A stretch of DNA of 64,000 nt. Origin: Lysinibacillus sphaericus. GTDB lineage: Bacteria; Bacillota; Bacilli; Bacillales_A; Planococcaceae. Every line of letters begins with the position of its first letter. Positions within the stretch are counted from its first letter, which is position 1. The stretch is taken from assembly GCF_002982115.1 (NCBI RefSeq), contig NZ_CP019980.1, positions 4,286,001 to 4,350,000 of the forward strand, in the 5' to 3' direction. The notes under the pieces are model-generated. The model worked only from the letters and a program-made list of their open reading frames with translations. It was not told the origin of the DNA and made no database searches. Of this stretch, positions 25,936-35,426 are shown piece after piece. The translations under genes were made by a program, and so were the position numbers.

Positions 25936-26727
25936 TTAATTTAAAATTTTTACCGTAACTGTTCGAACACCCCAATTACGAGCTTGTCCATCAGAAGGAA
26001 TAAATACATCAATTTTATTTCCTTTTATCGCACCACCAGTATCAGCAGCTATCGCTTCGCCATAACCTTCTACCCACACCTTCGTTCCAAGGGGAATAAC
26101 ACGTGGATCAACAGCAATCACCTTTAAATTTGGATTTGAGCGTATGTCTGTCCCGTTTGCTGTAATACCTGAACAACCTTTACAATATGCTGTATAAGCT
26201 GTTGCACGCATTGTATATGTCTGACCATTTTGACTCGCTGGAGCACTTGCTGTTGTTGTCGCTTGTTTTGTTGTGGCCGTTTTTGTTGTAGCTTGTTTTG
26301 TTGCAGGCTTCTGTGCAATGGTTTTTGCTGTTTTTGGCTTTGCTGCTGAAGCTTTAACAGCTAACGTTTCACCAACTAAAATTAAATCTGATGTGAGGTT
26401 ATTCCATTCTTTTAAATCGTCCACCTTAACATTATGAACTTTAGCAAGACTGAATAATGTATCACCGGCCTCAATAAGGTGGGTGTCATCTGTCTTTTCT
26501 TCCTCCAGTATTTTTTCCATACTCAAGGTCTGATCAGGATTAATCCATATCGAATCAAATTCGTCTAACTGTTGCAACTCGGCTAAACTCAAATTATAAA
26601 TAGGTGAGATGCCCCAAAGTATGTTGCTCGTCTGACCAGTATATACTCCCTTAGCAGAAGTGGTACTCCCGAACATCCCCATACCAAGAGTCAATGCTAC
26701 AGCTAATGCTATTGCCTTTTTCTTCAT
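25936..26727 (-). CDS. Secreted LysM-3D domain protein (YocH-like cell wall hydrolase)
   Basis: 263 residues: signal peptide (MKKKAIALAVALTLGMGMFG, cut near TSAKG), a LysM-like domain (IEAGDTLFSLAKVHNVKVDD), a Thr/Ala/Lys-rich wall-spanning linker, and a C-terminal 3D domain with the three aspartates in VIAVDPRVIPLG and AADTGGAIKGNKIDVF. 3D proteins of this type (YocH, Sps) are peptidoglycan lytic enzymes acting in the wall. The start behind GGAGGT is chosen over a longer reading without a signal peptide. I looked for a WalR box upstream and did not find a convincing one. Confidence 0.88.
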   Translation of the reverse strand: MKKKAIALAVALTLGMGMFGSTTSAKGVYTGQTSNILWGISPIYNLSLAELQQLDEFDSIWINPDQTLSMEKILEEEKTDDTHLIEAGDTLFSLAKVHNVKVDDLKEWNNLTSDLILVGETLAVKASAAKPKTAKTIAQKPATKQATTKTATTKQATTTASAPASQNGQTYTMRATAYTAYCKGCSGITANGTDIRSNPNLKVIAVDPRVIPLGTKVWVEGYGEAIAADTGGAIKGNKIDVFIPSDGQARNWGVRTVTVKILN

Positions 26728-27273
26728 AATAAGTAATACCTCCAGTTGTTTTATATTTCTGCAATCTGTTGCTAGCACACTAGAGAATTAGGCTCTTAAG
26801 TATACAAGCATTATTGTAGAATGCATCCAAATATCACAGGACTTGGACCTGATATTACAAATTATTACTATTTAATCAGTAAAATATACAATTTCAATCA
26901 ATTTTTTCTCCAATTAAACAATTATATGGAAAATTAAGATCAAATCTCTACAATCTATTTGCATATTTTATATAATGGAAATACAGTTTTTATAGCCGAT
27001 AAAGTAGGAAAGGAGATGCCTTGAACTCGATTTTATAAAGTGAACTTTGTTAATGGGTTAAACCAAACAGTAATCGAATGGGGATTCACACTGCTCTAGT
27101 TGCTGTAGAAAAAATGTGTTTAGCAAGTGAATCACTCTGTATACTTATTGCGTTTCCTCTGTTAATGTAAAATAAAGTTTTATTAACCTAATAATTACAA
27201 TTTAAATACTATATGTAATACCTAAAATACAAATAGTTAGGTCATATACTAATTTGAAAGTTGGTGTCCTACT
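26728..27273. other. 546-bp divergent intergenic region
   Basis: Serves the 3D-domain gene (minus) and the response regulator gene (plus). AT-rich with a TATATAAT near 26970 that could drive the plus-strand gene and a small CAGG..CCTG hairpin near 26840. No coding or RNA gene is supported. Confidence 0.5.
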
Positions 27274-28401
27274 GTGATTCGAGTAATAATTGCAGATGAT
27301 GAACCGTTAGCTCTTTTAAACATGGAAAAAAAGTTGAAAGAATTTGATTCAGTAGAGGTTGTTAAAGCTTTTTCAACAATTAAAGATTTGCTTGATGAGG
27401 CACCTACATTGGACTATCATGTCGCTTTTTTAGATGTTGAAATGCCAGGAATGGACGGTTTGCAAATTGCTCAAATATTAAAGGAGTGGAAGAAAAATGT
27501 CTGTATTGTTTTTGTGACAGCGTATCGAGATTATGCTGTACAGGCATTTGAAATTAATTCCTTAGACTATTTACTAAAGCCTATTTCTAAATCTCGACTT
27601 GAGATGACTATCAATAGGATACATGAACTATTCCAATTAGAAATAGCCCCCCCTACTCGAGTGCAACAGAATGAGTACTCCCTTAGTATCCAGTGCTTAG
27701 GCGGATTCACTGTTTTACATAATAAGAACATCGTGCATTGGCGAACTGTTAAAACAAAAGAATTATTTGCCTTTCTTTTATCTAATCTCAACAGCCATGT
27801 GCCTAGAGATACAATCATCGAAGCATTATGGGCTGAAACTGAATACAAAAAGGCAAGAGTGCAACTTCATACAACAGTTTCTTATCTACGTACGACTCTC
27901 TCAGCTTTAGGGTACTTTAACGTTTTACAATATGTAAACGGCTGTTATATTTTACAGCTAGAGAATTTTCAATCTGATGTCTTAGAATTAGAGCACCTGT
28001 TAAAGCACAAAGAGGAATTCGGGGAGCTAGATATAGAAAGAGCGGAGGCATTTATTCAAAACTCTCATGGAGAATACATGGCTACATTAGATTACTCTTG
28101 GATTCATAGTAAGTCGAATTTCATTCATAACCAAATTACGCTTTTACTAAATTATTTAGTTGAGCATTACAAGGCAACAAACAATGTAGAAAAAATGGAG
28201 CGTACTTTACTAGTGATGCTGGACTACAATCCTTATTCAGATAAAATCATCCAAGAGCTTCTTCAACTCTATATTGAAGAAGATAATCGTGCTAATGCAG
28301 TAAAAGTTTACAAAGACTTTAAGAAGACCTTGTTTACTGACCTAGATATTTCACCTAATCAAGAGACCATAGAATTATACGCAACAATAGCGCAAGAGTA
28401 A
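27274..28401 (+). CDS. Response regulator with SARP/BTAD output domain
   Basis: 375 residues: REC receiver at about 1-120 with DDE at 8-10, phosphoacceptor D54 (AFLDVEMPGMDG) and K in LLKPIS; an OmpR/SARP-type winged helix at about 135-235 (CLGGFTVLHNKNIVHWRTVK); and a BTAD helical-repeat domain to the C terminus (NPYSDKIIQELLQLYIEEDN). REC-SARP regulators are a Firmicute variant fed by LytS-like kinases. The GTG start follows GAAAGTTGGTG. The large hybrid kinase 1.4 kb downstream is the obvious partner, with a diguanylate cyclase gene placed between them on the other strand. Confidence 0.9.
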   Translation: MIRVIIADDEPLALLNMEKKLKEFDSVEVVKAFSTIKDLLDEAPTLDYHVAFLDVEMPGMDGLQIAQILKEWKKNVCIVFVTAYRDYAVQAFEINSLDYLLKPISKSRLEMTINRIHELFQLEIAPPTRVQQNEYSLSIQCLGGFTVLHNKNIVHWRTVKTKELFAFLLSNLNSHVPRDTIIEALWAETEYKKARVQLHTTVSYLRTTLSALGYFNVLQYVNGCYILQLENFQSDVLELEHLLKHKEEFGELDIERAEAFIQNSHGEYMATLDYSWIHSKSNFIHNQITLLLNYLVEHYKATNNVEKMERTLLVMLDYNPYSDKIIQELLQLYIEEDNRANAVKVYKDFKKTLFTDLDISPNQETIELYATIAQE

Positions 28402-28438
28402 AAATGTAGCTGCCTCCTAAGAGACAGCTACATTTTTT
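28402..28438. terminator. Bidirectional terminator
   Basis: AAATGTAGCTG and CAGCTACATTTTTT pair around CCTCCTAAGAGA, between convergent genes. Confidence 0.9.
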
Positions 28439-28453
28439 GGTTGTTGAAGGTAA

Positions 28454-29470
28454 TTAACTACTAATTCGAGAGAAATCCTCCACCACACGTATACAGTTTC
28501 TACCTGATTGTTTTGCCTCATACAATGCCTGATCAGCAATAGCTATTAACTGATTCGGGTCACAAATCGAAGAAGAAAAAACTGTAACACCTGCCGACAA
28601 GGTAACTGGACGACCACTAGGATTTTCAGCTTGCGCTTGTTTAACTCGCAATTCCTCTGCTAATTTAACGGCGTCTTCAATTGCCGTATAAGGCAAAATA
28701 ATTAAAAACTCCTCTCCTCCATATCTAAAACAGCTTCCCTGAACGCTTTCCTTCATTTTGTTTGCAAAAGCTTTTAAAACCTCATCCCCCACTGTATGCC
28801 CATATGTATCATTGACACTTTTGAATTCATCTAAATCGATTAAAATAATGGCATGTGGCACTTTCTCTGCAATTAAATTACTTAATACTTGATCCATGCT
28901 TCGGCGATTCGGAATACCTGTTAAAGAATCTAATTTCAACTGGTCAGTCAATTCCTTAATTTTATTTTGTGAATCAGCTTTTACCTTTAACATGGCATCT
29001 TTCAAGTTGCTCGCCTCAGCATACCAGTCATTCACTAATTTTAAATCGTTAATTCCACAGCCCTCTTGTCCACTTTTAACAATATCTTGTAGAGGTCGAA
29101 TAATTTTCAACACAAACCACAGTACCAATATGAAAACGATTGCTACTATTAACAATAAAGGAAGAAGTATTTTTTTGAAAAACACACTAACAGAGACAAC
29201 ACTTTCTTTTTGTAACTGACTTACTGCCTGTTCAAGCCTATCCTTAACTAAAAATTCTGTTTGTGAGTTTTGTAATGACTCTTGTACATAGATTTCAGCT
29301 ATATCAGAAACTTCCTCTATAAAAGCTTCCTGTAAAGCATGGTTAGGCTGTGTTAGCATTTCACTGTAACTTTTATAACTAATCCAAATACTGATACTTG
29401 ATGTAACGAGTACAACAATTATTATCATACTAACAATGACAAACGATAAATTTAACTTAAATTTCTCCAC
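28454..29470 (-). CDS. Membrane-bound diguanylate cyclase (GGDEF protein)
   Basis: 338 residues: two membrane helices (about 8-30 and 101-122) flanking an extracytoplasmic sensor of about 65 residues, a HAMP-like linker, and a GGDEF domain with DSLTGIPNRRSMD (181-193), LIDLDEFKSVND and the intact active motif GGEEF (251-255). It should make cyclic di-GMP from two GTP. The usual RxxD inhibitory site five residues before GGEEF is absent, so product feedback may be lost. It lies between a response regulator gene and its probable kinase, on the opposite strand. Confidence 0.9.
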   Translation of the reverse strand: MEKFKLNLSFVIVSMIIIVVLVTSSISIWISYKSYSEMLTQPNHALQEAFIEEVSDIAEIYVQESLQNSQTEFLVKDRLEQAVSQLQKESVVSVSVFFKKILLPLLLIVAIVFILVLWFVLKIIRPLQDIVKSGQEGCGINDLKLVNDWYAEASNLKDAMLKVKADSQNKIKELTDQLKLDSLTGIPNRRSMDQVLSNLIAEKVPHAIILIDLDEFKSVNDTYGHTVGDEVLKAFANKMKESVQGSCFRYGGEEFLIILPYTAIEDAVKLAEELRVKQAQAENPSGRPVTLSAGVTVFSSSICDPNQLIAIADQALYEAKQSGRNCIRVVEDFSRISS

Positions 29471-29774
29471 AATAGATCATTTCTCCCATTGAGATGATAT
29501 TTTGCTAAAGCTATATATAATAAGTTCAATTCTCATATTAAAAGTTTTTATTTCATCATCATACGTCATACCTCTTAAAAAATACTTAACAACTAATCGT
29601 TTTAACCTCTGTAACTCAAAACACAATTACTCAAAAAGAACTAATAATGTGTGAAAATCTTCAATTTATATACATAAAGTTTTCTTTAGAGCGAAATGCA
29701 TATTTTCTTTTTCTTTATTTCATGGCATGGTAAAACAATACAATCTAATATTTTAACTTACAGGAGGCTTTATA
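29471..29774. other. 304-bp divergent intergenic region
   Basis: AT-rich gap between the diguanylate cyclase and the hybrid kinase genes. It must hold both promoters, but I see no confident -35/-10 pair, RNA gene or repeat. Confidence 0.5.
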
Positions 29775-32700
29775 TTGGCGTTGAGAAAACCTATCGTAAG
29801 ACATTTGCTAGTTATTTTAATCATTTTTATCGTCTTAACGATTTTCCGTCTACTCTGGCTAGCATATTTTACACCTTCTAATAATCAACCACTTGCACAA
29901 GCAGGTGTTTTAGATATGCGCCAGCAAACTTTAACAGAAGATGAGATCTATCAAATCAATGGTGAATGGCTCTATTATCCTGAAGTGTTGTTAAAAACAC
30001 CTAACAGCAATGAGACAAGCAGTTCCATCGAACAAACTGTCCGTAAAATTCCTATGCAAAGGGGTTCAGCGACAAAACAACATTTTGGTACATATCGTGT
30101 AAAAATCTTATTAAGTGCTAATGCCCATTCAAATCACCGTTATGCTATCCGAGTTCCTGCCATTTCTACTGCATCAGCGCTATATATTAACGGGAAACTT
30201 GCGGGGCAGTCTGGAGTAGTGTCATCAAATCCTAGCACCCATAAAGGACAGGCCGCACCTTACACCATATATTTCACTGCAGAGCAGTCTGAAATCGACG
30301 TCATTTTACATGTATCCAATTTTGATACTCCCTCCAATATGGTTATAGATAAACGTCTTTCATTTAGCTCTGCGTCAGCCATGATGCACCATCAGTTCAT
30401 TACACAATTATCACTTGTAGCTATTTCGATGTTGCTTATTTTATTTGCGTTATTTAGCATTCTTGTCTTTCTCTTTATTTACCGCAATAAAAAAGTGTTG
30501 CTGTTCACTGTCGGCTTTCTTTTACCTTTAGCTGACGAACTTATTACTTATGATCGTTCAATACTTGATTGGTTACATTTGGATTATGTATGGTCGTTAA
30601 AGCTATCCAATCTTATTTATCTTGGTGCTTCCTATTTCTTTGTACAGTTTATTCGTGTCTTATTAGTGCGCTATCAACAAGCAAAATATTTCCGATGGTT
30701 TACAACATTGTATGCCTTAGGCGCGCTACTTATTATACTCTTACCTATTCAATGGCTACACACAGCTAACTTAGCCTTCTTTATGCTTTATGTCGTGTCA
30801 TTTTTATATGTTGTTGTACTGGCCTTAAAAGAGTATATAGGAAATCAAGAAAGTTCAGCTTTTATTGCATTTACAGCTATTGGCACAACAAACGGAATTA
30901 TATGGGGCCTTATAAAAATGTCTTTTGTATTAGACATCCCGTTTTATCCATTTGACTATTTAATGATTGCACTGGGCTTTGCAGGTTATTGGTTTAAACG
31001 CTTTTATGAAAATCAACAACAGATTAATCTGCTTGTTGCCAAATTACAAAAAGATGGGGAAATGAAAGATGAGTTTTTATTAAGCAATGCACAAAAGCTT
31101 TGGGACCCTATGAATAAAATGATTACTTTAGGACAAACAATTTATGATAATCCAAACAATTGTTTTGTTATGGAAGACAAGCAGAATTTAAAATATTTAA
31201 TTGATATAGGACGCAGTATGTCCTTTACGCTCAATGACATCGTGGATTATACACGATTAAAAGATAATAATTTACACCTTCATAAAAAGAATGTCCGCAT
31301 TCAAGGCGTGGTGTCTGGCGTATTTGATATGCTACGTTTTATTGCTGTGGGAAAACAAATTCAAATGACATCTTCTATTGCAAGAGACTTCCCTCTTGTG
31401 CTAGCCGATGAAAAACGGCTTATTCAAATTCTGTTTAATCTGCTACACAGCTCTATTAAAAATACGAACGCTAGTTCAATCGAAATTAGCGCAACAATAG
31501 AAAGAAAGATGGCTGTAATTTATATCAAACTGACAGAGTCTGGAACGAACAATCCTGATATTAATCTTCACGAACATCTCTTTTCTTCTGACAAAGGACT
31601 TTCAGATAATGAAGAAATTCATCTTAGTTTTTTGATTTCTAAGCAACTAATTGAATTACACGGAGGTTCATTACTTAATAAAGGAGCAGATTTGCTTTTT
31701 ACTATACCTATTGTAGATGTCATGGAAGAGATAGAACAATTGGATGATGAGCGAACAGAGGATATTCATTTACAGGAGAATAACACGCAGTTAAAAGCTT
31801 CCGCTACTGAAAAACAGTTTAAAATTTTAATGGTCGATGATGACCCTGTAAACTTAACAATGATGCGAAGTCTATTCTCTGCTACAGAATATAATATTAC
31901 AACCATTACAAGTAGTGAAAAGGCACTGGATTTATTGCGTTTACAAAGATGGGATTTAGTCATTATTGATGCAATGCTCCCTTATATTTCTGGATATGCC
32001 TTAATTGAAAACATTCGACAGCATTATACCTTGCTAGAGCTACCAATTTTATTGTTAACTGCTCGAAATAATCCTGAAGATGTGTATACTGGGTTTGCAC
32101 ATGGGGCCAATGATTATGTAACGAAACCCATTAATTCTTTGGAATTAAAAGTACGCTGTCGTGCGTTAATTGATTTAAAATATAGCATCAATCAGCAGCT
32201 ACATTTGGAAACTGCTTGGCTTCAAGCACAAATACAGCCTCATTTTTTATATAATACACTTAATACAATTGCTTCACTGAGTACAATTGATCCAGATCGA
32301 ATGATTGACTTAATGCATCAATTCGGAAAATATCTCCACGCAAGCTTCGATGTAAAGAACCTGCAACGAGTTGTACCTCTGCGTCATGAACTCGAACTCG
32401 TCCGTTCATATCTTTATATCGAACAGCAACGTTTTGGGGAATTATTACAAATTGATTGGGATATTGATGAACAAATTGATGTTGAGATTCCCCCAATTTC
32501 TTTGCAAACGCTTGTAGAAAATGCATTACGACATGGTGTATTAAAACAAAAAGGTGGCGGCACTGTTTGTATTCGAATTAAAGAGCTTGCCGATTATGTG
32601 ACCGTCAGTGTAATTGACAACGGTATTGGTATGGACGCCACGACATTAGCACAATTACTATCCGATACGAATACAACAAGTAGAGGCATTGGATTACGCA

Positions 32701-32798
32701 ATACGGACCTACGTCTTAAAAGGATTTATGGTCAAAGGTTACAAATCAAAAGCACTCCAAACAAAGGCACAACCATCACCTTCCACATCCCCAAATAA
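29775..32798 (+). CDS. Large hybrid histidine kinase: 7TM sensor, degenerate kinase, REC, LytS-type kinase
   Basis: 1007 residues. An N-terminal membrane anchor precedes an extracytoplasmic 7TMR-DISM-like jelly-roll domain (about 45-200) and seven membrane helices (about 205-410). Next comes a HisKA-like segment with no phosphoacceptor His (DEFLLSNAQKLWDPMNKM) followed by a poor ATPase region, then a receiver domain (KILMVDDDPVN at about 682, acceptor D732). It ends in a LytS-type dimerisation/ATPase pair with His823 in QAQIQPHFLYNTLNTIASL, N-box TLVENALRHG and GIGLRNTDLRLK. TTG start after CAGGAGG. Likely phosphorylates the REC-SARP regulator. Confidence 0.88.
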   Translation: MALRKPIVRHLLVILIIFIVLTIFRLLWLAYFTPSNNQPLAQAGVLDMRQQTLTEDEIYQINGEWLYYPEVLLKTPNSNETSSSIEQTVRKIPMQRGSATKQHFGTYRVKILLSANAHSNHRYAIRVPAISTASALYINGKLAGQSGVVSSNPSTHKGQAAPYTIYFTAEQSEIDVILHVSNFDTPSNMVIDKRLSFSSASAMMHHQFITQLSLVAISMLLILFALFSILVFLFIYRNKKVLLFTVGFLLPLADELITYDRSILDWLHLDYVWSLKLSNLIYLGASYFFVQFIRVLLVRYQQAKYFRWFTTLYALGALLIILLPIQWLHTANLAFFMLYVVSFLYVVVLALKEYIGNQESSAFIAFTAIGTTNGIIWGLIKMSFVLDIPFYPFDYLMIALGFAGYWFKRFYENQQQINLLVAKLQKDGEMKDEFLLSNAQKLWDPMNKMITLGQTIYDNPNNCFVMEDKQNLKYLIDIGRSMSFTLNDIVDYTRLKDNNLHLHKKNVRIQGVVSGVFDMLRFIAVGKQIQMTSSIARDFPLVLADEKRLIQILFNLLHSSIKNTNASSIEISATIERKMAVIYIKLTESGTNNPDINLHEHLFSSDKGLSDNEEIHLSFLISKQLIELHGGSLLNKGADLLFTIPIVDVMEEIEQLDDERTEDIHLQENNTQLKASATEKQFKILMVDDDPVNLTMMRSLFSATEYNITTITSSEKALDLLRLQRWDLVIIDAMLPYISGYALIENIRQHYTLLELPILLLTARNNPEDVYTGFAHGANDYVTKPINSLELKVRCRALIDLKYSINQQLHLETAWLQAQIQPHFLYNTLNTIASLSTIDPDRMIDLMHQFGKYLHASFDVKNLQRVVPLRHELELVRSYLYIEQQRFGELLQIDWDIDEQIDVEIPPISLQTLVENALRHGVLKQKGGGTVCIRIKELADYVTVSVIDNGIGMDATTLAQLLSDTNTTSRGIGLRNTDLRLKRIYGQRLQIKSTPNKGTTITFHIPK

Positions 32799-32803
32799 TA
32801 GTC

Positions 32804-32903
32804 GTGCCAGTCACTCAAACAATTCTTGCAACCGCTCAAGGCACAAGACGCAAAAACCCTCGCATCAGCGAGGGTTGCGGCAGTGCCAGTCACTCAAACA
32901 ATT
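32804..32903. repeat. Pair of direct repeats of the CACTCAAACAATT family
   Basis: Two identical 21-bp copies (32804-32824 and 32883-32903, GTGCCAGTCACTCAAACAAT + T) flank a strong hairpin after the kinase gene. The same core forms a palindrome at 6924-6968. Confidence 0.75.
32850..32877 (-). terminator. Terminator of the downstream minus-strand membrane gene
   Basis: AACCCTCGC and GCGAGGGTT pair around a four-base loop; on the minus strand TTTTTGCG follows. It lies between the two repeat copies. Confidence 0.85.
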
Positions 32904-32905
32904 TA

Positions 32906-33346
32906 TTACCAAAGCACTGGTTTTGCTACCATCAGCCATAACATAATCAGCAATAATACAATATACATCCATGCTTTACGCTGTAACAATGAAGCAAATT
33001 TTTGCTGATGATAGGCGGGCGTATCGAATGTGCGAATAGTTGGTTTAAAGGCTCTAGCCAAAAAGACAATCGAACCACCCATCACAAGAAATGTTAGGAT
33101 TACCCACGATGTTGTCCATGGATATCCTCCACGCCACATTAATAAAATACCCGAGGCGACTAGCACATGCCCCGCGTGTTTAACGATTGTAATTGCACCT
33201 TGAAATACTTGGATATATGGTGGCATTTCAACATGTGCAGCTGTACGCATTTTCTTAACAATTACTAAAACAACAAACAATGGCCCAATCGAAAGGACTG
33301 CACTTAAAATATGTATATATAGAAGAAGTGTATAAATCGATAGCAT
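32906..33346 (-). CDS. DUF2269-like integral membrane protein
   Basis: 146 residues with four hydrophobic helices. The opening LLLYIHILSAVLSIGPLFVVL, a His-containing first helix followed by basic residues, is characteristic of the DUF2269 family; function unknown. Start supported by GGGAGAGTATG just upstream. Stands alone. Confidence 0.65.
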   Translation of the reverse strand: MLSIYTLLLYIHILSAVLSIGPLFVVLVIVKKMRTAAHVEMPPYIQVFQGAITIVKHAGHVLVASGILLMWRGGYPWTTSWVILTFLVMGGSIVFLARAFKPTIRTFDTPAYHQQKFASLLQRKAWMYIVLLLIMLWLMVAKPVLW

Positions 33347-33518
33347 ATTGCATACTCTCCCTTTAACAAGTCTTACTCATTATAGCATTCCCCATTGTGT
33401 TCTCTCACAATAATTGTGAATCCTTTGTAAATGCAACATGAATCATTGTTAAATTGTTTGAAATTTGAACAAAGAGGGTATTGATTATAGTAACATGCAC
33501 TTATAGAAACAAAAAGGA

Positions 33519-34160
33519 GTGATTCTTATAGGAATTCATCAATTTTTTACAAGTCTTAATGATTTAGAACGTATTATTCGTTGCCCTGGCCGCTTCAAAT
33601 TTGAAGAACATAATGTAGCAGCACATTCTTGGAAAGTCTCACAGTATGCCATGTTCTTTGCAACACTAGAAGAAATGAATGGAGCTACAGTGAATTGGAA
33701 ATCGTTATATGAAAAAACCATCAATCATGATTTCGCGGAAGTATTTATCGGAGATATTAAAACACCCGTAAAGCATGCTAGCCCAGAGCTAAAACAAATG
33801 CTTGCACATGTGGAAGAAAAAATGATGGAAAAATTCATTATGAACGAAATCCCTAAAGAGTTCCAAGACATCTTTTTTGAACGCATGAAAGAAGGAAAAG
33901 ACGAAACACTAGAAGGTCGTTTACTTGAATTCGCAGACAAATTAGATCAATTTTACGAAGCCTTTGCAGAATTAAAACGCGGCAATACCGACATGGAATT
34001 TGTCCACATGTATCAAACGGCACTATCGAAGCTGTTATTGATTCCTCTTCCAGCAACAGTCCGCTATTTCAGAACTGAAATATTAAAAGATGCTGTAAAA
34101 GAAAAAACACATATTGATATACAAGCGCTCACAAATGAAGTATTAGACACAAACAAATAA
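33519..34160 (+). CDS. HD-domain phosphohydrolase (YfbR-like), start codon unclear
   Basis: About 210 residues with the HD metal site: H in VAAHSWKVSQYAM, HD in TINHDFAEVFIGDIK, and D in LEFADKLDQFYEA. YfbR-like proteins hydrolyse nucleoside 5'-monophosphates. The strong AAAGGAGTGAT site has no ATG, GTG or TTG at correct distance after it. The frame's natural start (x-GIHQFFTSLNDLERI) carries ATA at 33528, eight bases downstream. The GTG given here overlaps the ribosome binding site itself. Either AUA/AUU initiation or a start-codon mutation is implied. Confidence 0.8.
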   Translation: MILIGIHQFFTSLNDLERIIRCPGRFKFEEHNVAAHSWKVSQYAMFFATLEEMNGATVNWKSLYEKTINHDFAEVFIGDIKTPVKHASPELKQMLAHVEEKMMEKFIMNEIPKEFQDIFFERMKEGKDETLEGRLLEFADKLDQFYEAFAELKRGNTDMEFVHMYQTALSKLLLIPLPATVRYFRTEILKDAVKEKTHIDIQALTNEVLDTNK

Positions 34161-34174
34161 CGTGCATGTACAAG

Positions 34175-34209
34175 TTTTCCGATGAATTGATCGACGGAAG
34201 GCTTTTTTT
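34175..34209 (+). terminator. Terminator after the HD-domain gene
   Basis: TTTTCCG..TGA..TCGACGGAA forms an imperfect stem, followed by GGCTTTTTTTA. Confidence 0.7.
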
Positions 34210-34255
34210 ATTTCCTAAAAAAAGTCGTATAATAGGAGTGATAGGAGGGAAAATA

Positions 34256-34762
34256 TTGTCACATGAATGTTCAATTGTAGAAGATTTACTACCTTTATAT
34301 AAAGCACATGGCCTCCAAGCCGATACGACCGAATTTATTGAACAGCATTTAGCTACATGTAAATCATGTCAGCAGTTGGCCGCTACACAATTATCCACTA
34401 ATCAAAACTTATCGATGAAAAGCACATTAACCTTTTTTCATCTTGTTTTTATCGTGCTATCTTTTATGTTTGCCCTTAATTCATCTTTACTTGGCAATCA
34501 TAAAAGCTTCGTCATACTATACGGTCTTTTTGGTTGCCTAACTTATTTATTTTATAAAAACATTTGGATTGTCTTTGCCATAAGCTCTATACCTGTGTTC
34601 GTCTGGGCCATTATTAATAATTTTAGCAATCCACTCTATATGAAGAACTTCTCTTTTATCGATATTGGTTCACTTATAGTTGGTGCAAGCTATATAGCTC
34701 TTTTACATACTATATTTGCCCTACTCGGTGCCGCTTTTGCCATTGTTTTACGTAGGTTTTGA
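34256..34762 (+). CDS. Anti-sigma-factor-like membrane protein with N-terminal zf-HC2
   Basis: 168 residues: an N-terminal putative zinc finger of the zf-HC2/ZAS type (HECSIVEDLLPLY, then HLATCKSCQQ with CxxC), followed by four hydrophobic helices. Such proteins usually bind an ECF sigma factor, but no sigma gene is adjacent. The TTG start sits eight bases after AGGAGGG; an upstream ATG would translate through the preceding terminator hairpin, so I reject it. Partner sigma factor not identifiable in the window. Confidence 0.72.
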   Translation: MSHECSIVEDLLPLYKAHGLQADTTEFIEQHLATCKSCQQLAATQLSTNQNLSMKSTLTFFHLVFIVLSFMFALNSSLLGNHKSFVILYGLFGCLTYLFYKNIWIVFAISSIPVFVWAIINNFSNPLYMKNFSFIDIGSLIVGASYIALLHTIFALLGAAFAIVLRRF

Positions 34763-34807
34763 AATGATAAAAGCATCTCTCCTCACGAAAGATGCTCATT
34801 TATCATT
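34763..34807. terminator. Bidirectional terminator
   Basis: AATGATAAA..GCATCT pairs with AGATGC..TTTATCATT between convergent genes. Confidence 0.82.
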
Positions 34808-34814
34808 CTAATTT

Positions 34815-35153
34815 TTAAGCTTTTTTCACGAACTCTGATTTTAGCTTCATTGCACCGAAGCCATCAATTTTACAATCAATATTGTGATCCCCTTCAACAA
34901 GACGGATACTTTTCACCTTTGTTCCAATTTTTAATGTTGAAGAACTTCCTTTTACTTTTAAATCTTTAATAACTGTTACCGCATCACCATCTGCTAACAA
35001 GTTGCCATTTGCGTCTTTTACAATGAGTGTATCTGACTCCTGCTCTGTTGTATTAGTGCTCCATTCATGTGCACATTCTGGACAAACAAAATTTGTGCCA
35101 TCCTCATATGTGTATTCAGAATTACATTTTGGACAATTTGGATATGCTGCCAT
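34815..35153 (-). CDS. yjdM: YjdM/PhnA zinc-ribbon protein
   Basis: 112 residues. An N-terminal zinc ribbon ([20 protein letters not shown], CxxC twice) is followed by the PhnA domain ([40 protein letters not shown]). The family is widespread, formerly linked to phosphonate metabolism by name only; real function is unclear. Start follows GAGGGAGGAAG. This is the last clear host gene before the prophage end. Confidence 0.9.
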   Translation of the reverse strand: MAAYPNCPKCNSEYTYEDGTNFVCPECAHEWSTNTTEQESDTLIVKDANGNLLADGDAVTVIKDLKVKGSSSTLKIGTKVKSIRLVEGDHNIDCKIDGFGAMKLKSEFVKKA

Positions 35154-35426
35154 CTCTGCTTCCTCCCTCTATTTTTTCGATAGATAAATGATTACGCTCC
35201 TATCTTCACACACTTAGTCTGATTTCGCAAAGGTTGTTCGTATTTTTCGTTCGCATTTGTGAAAAATATATGAAACAATCCCTTATTATCCAACTATTTT
35301 TCGGCCATAACTTTTTATTTTACAACATGTGCCCATTGACTTTTTTTCATAAACCATCTTACTTGCAACTTTGTTTTGCATGCCTTATTATATCCTTAAA
35401 GGCTGCATTGTTCGTATAATATTAAG

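Noticed and set aside
34166..34255. Extension of the zf-HC2 membrane protein
   Set aside because: It lies over the terminator of the HD-domain gene and shifts the zinc finger from its N-terminal position.
35234..35419. Small plus-strand ORF before the structured RNA
   Set aside because: Low-complexity hydrophobic translation without ribosome binding site, in the promoter region of the candidate RNA.
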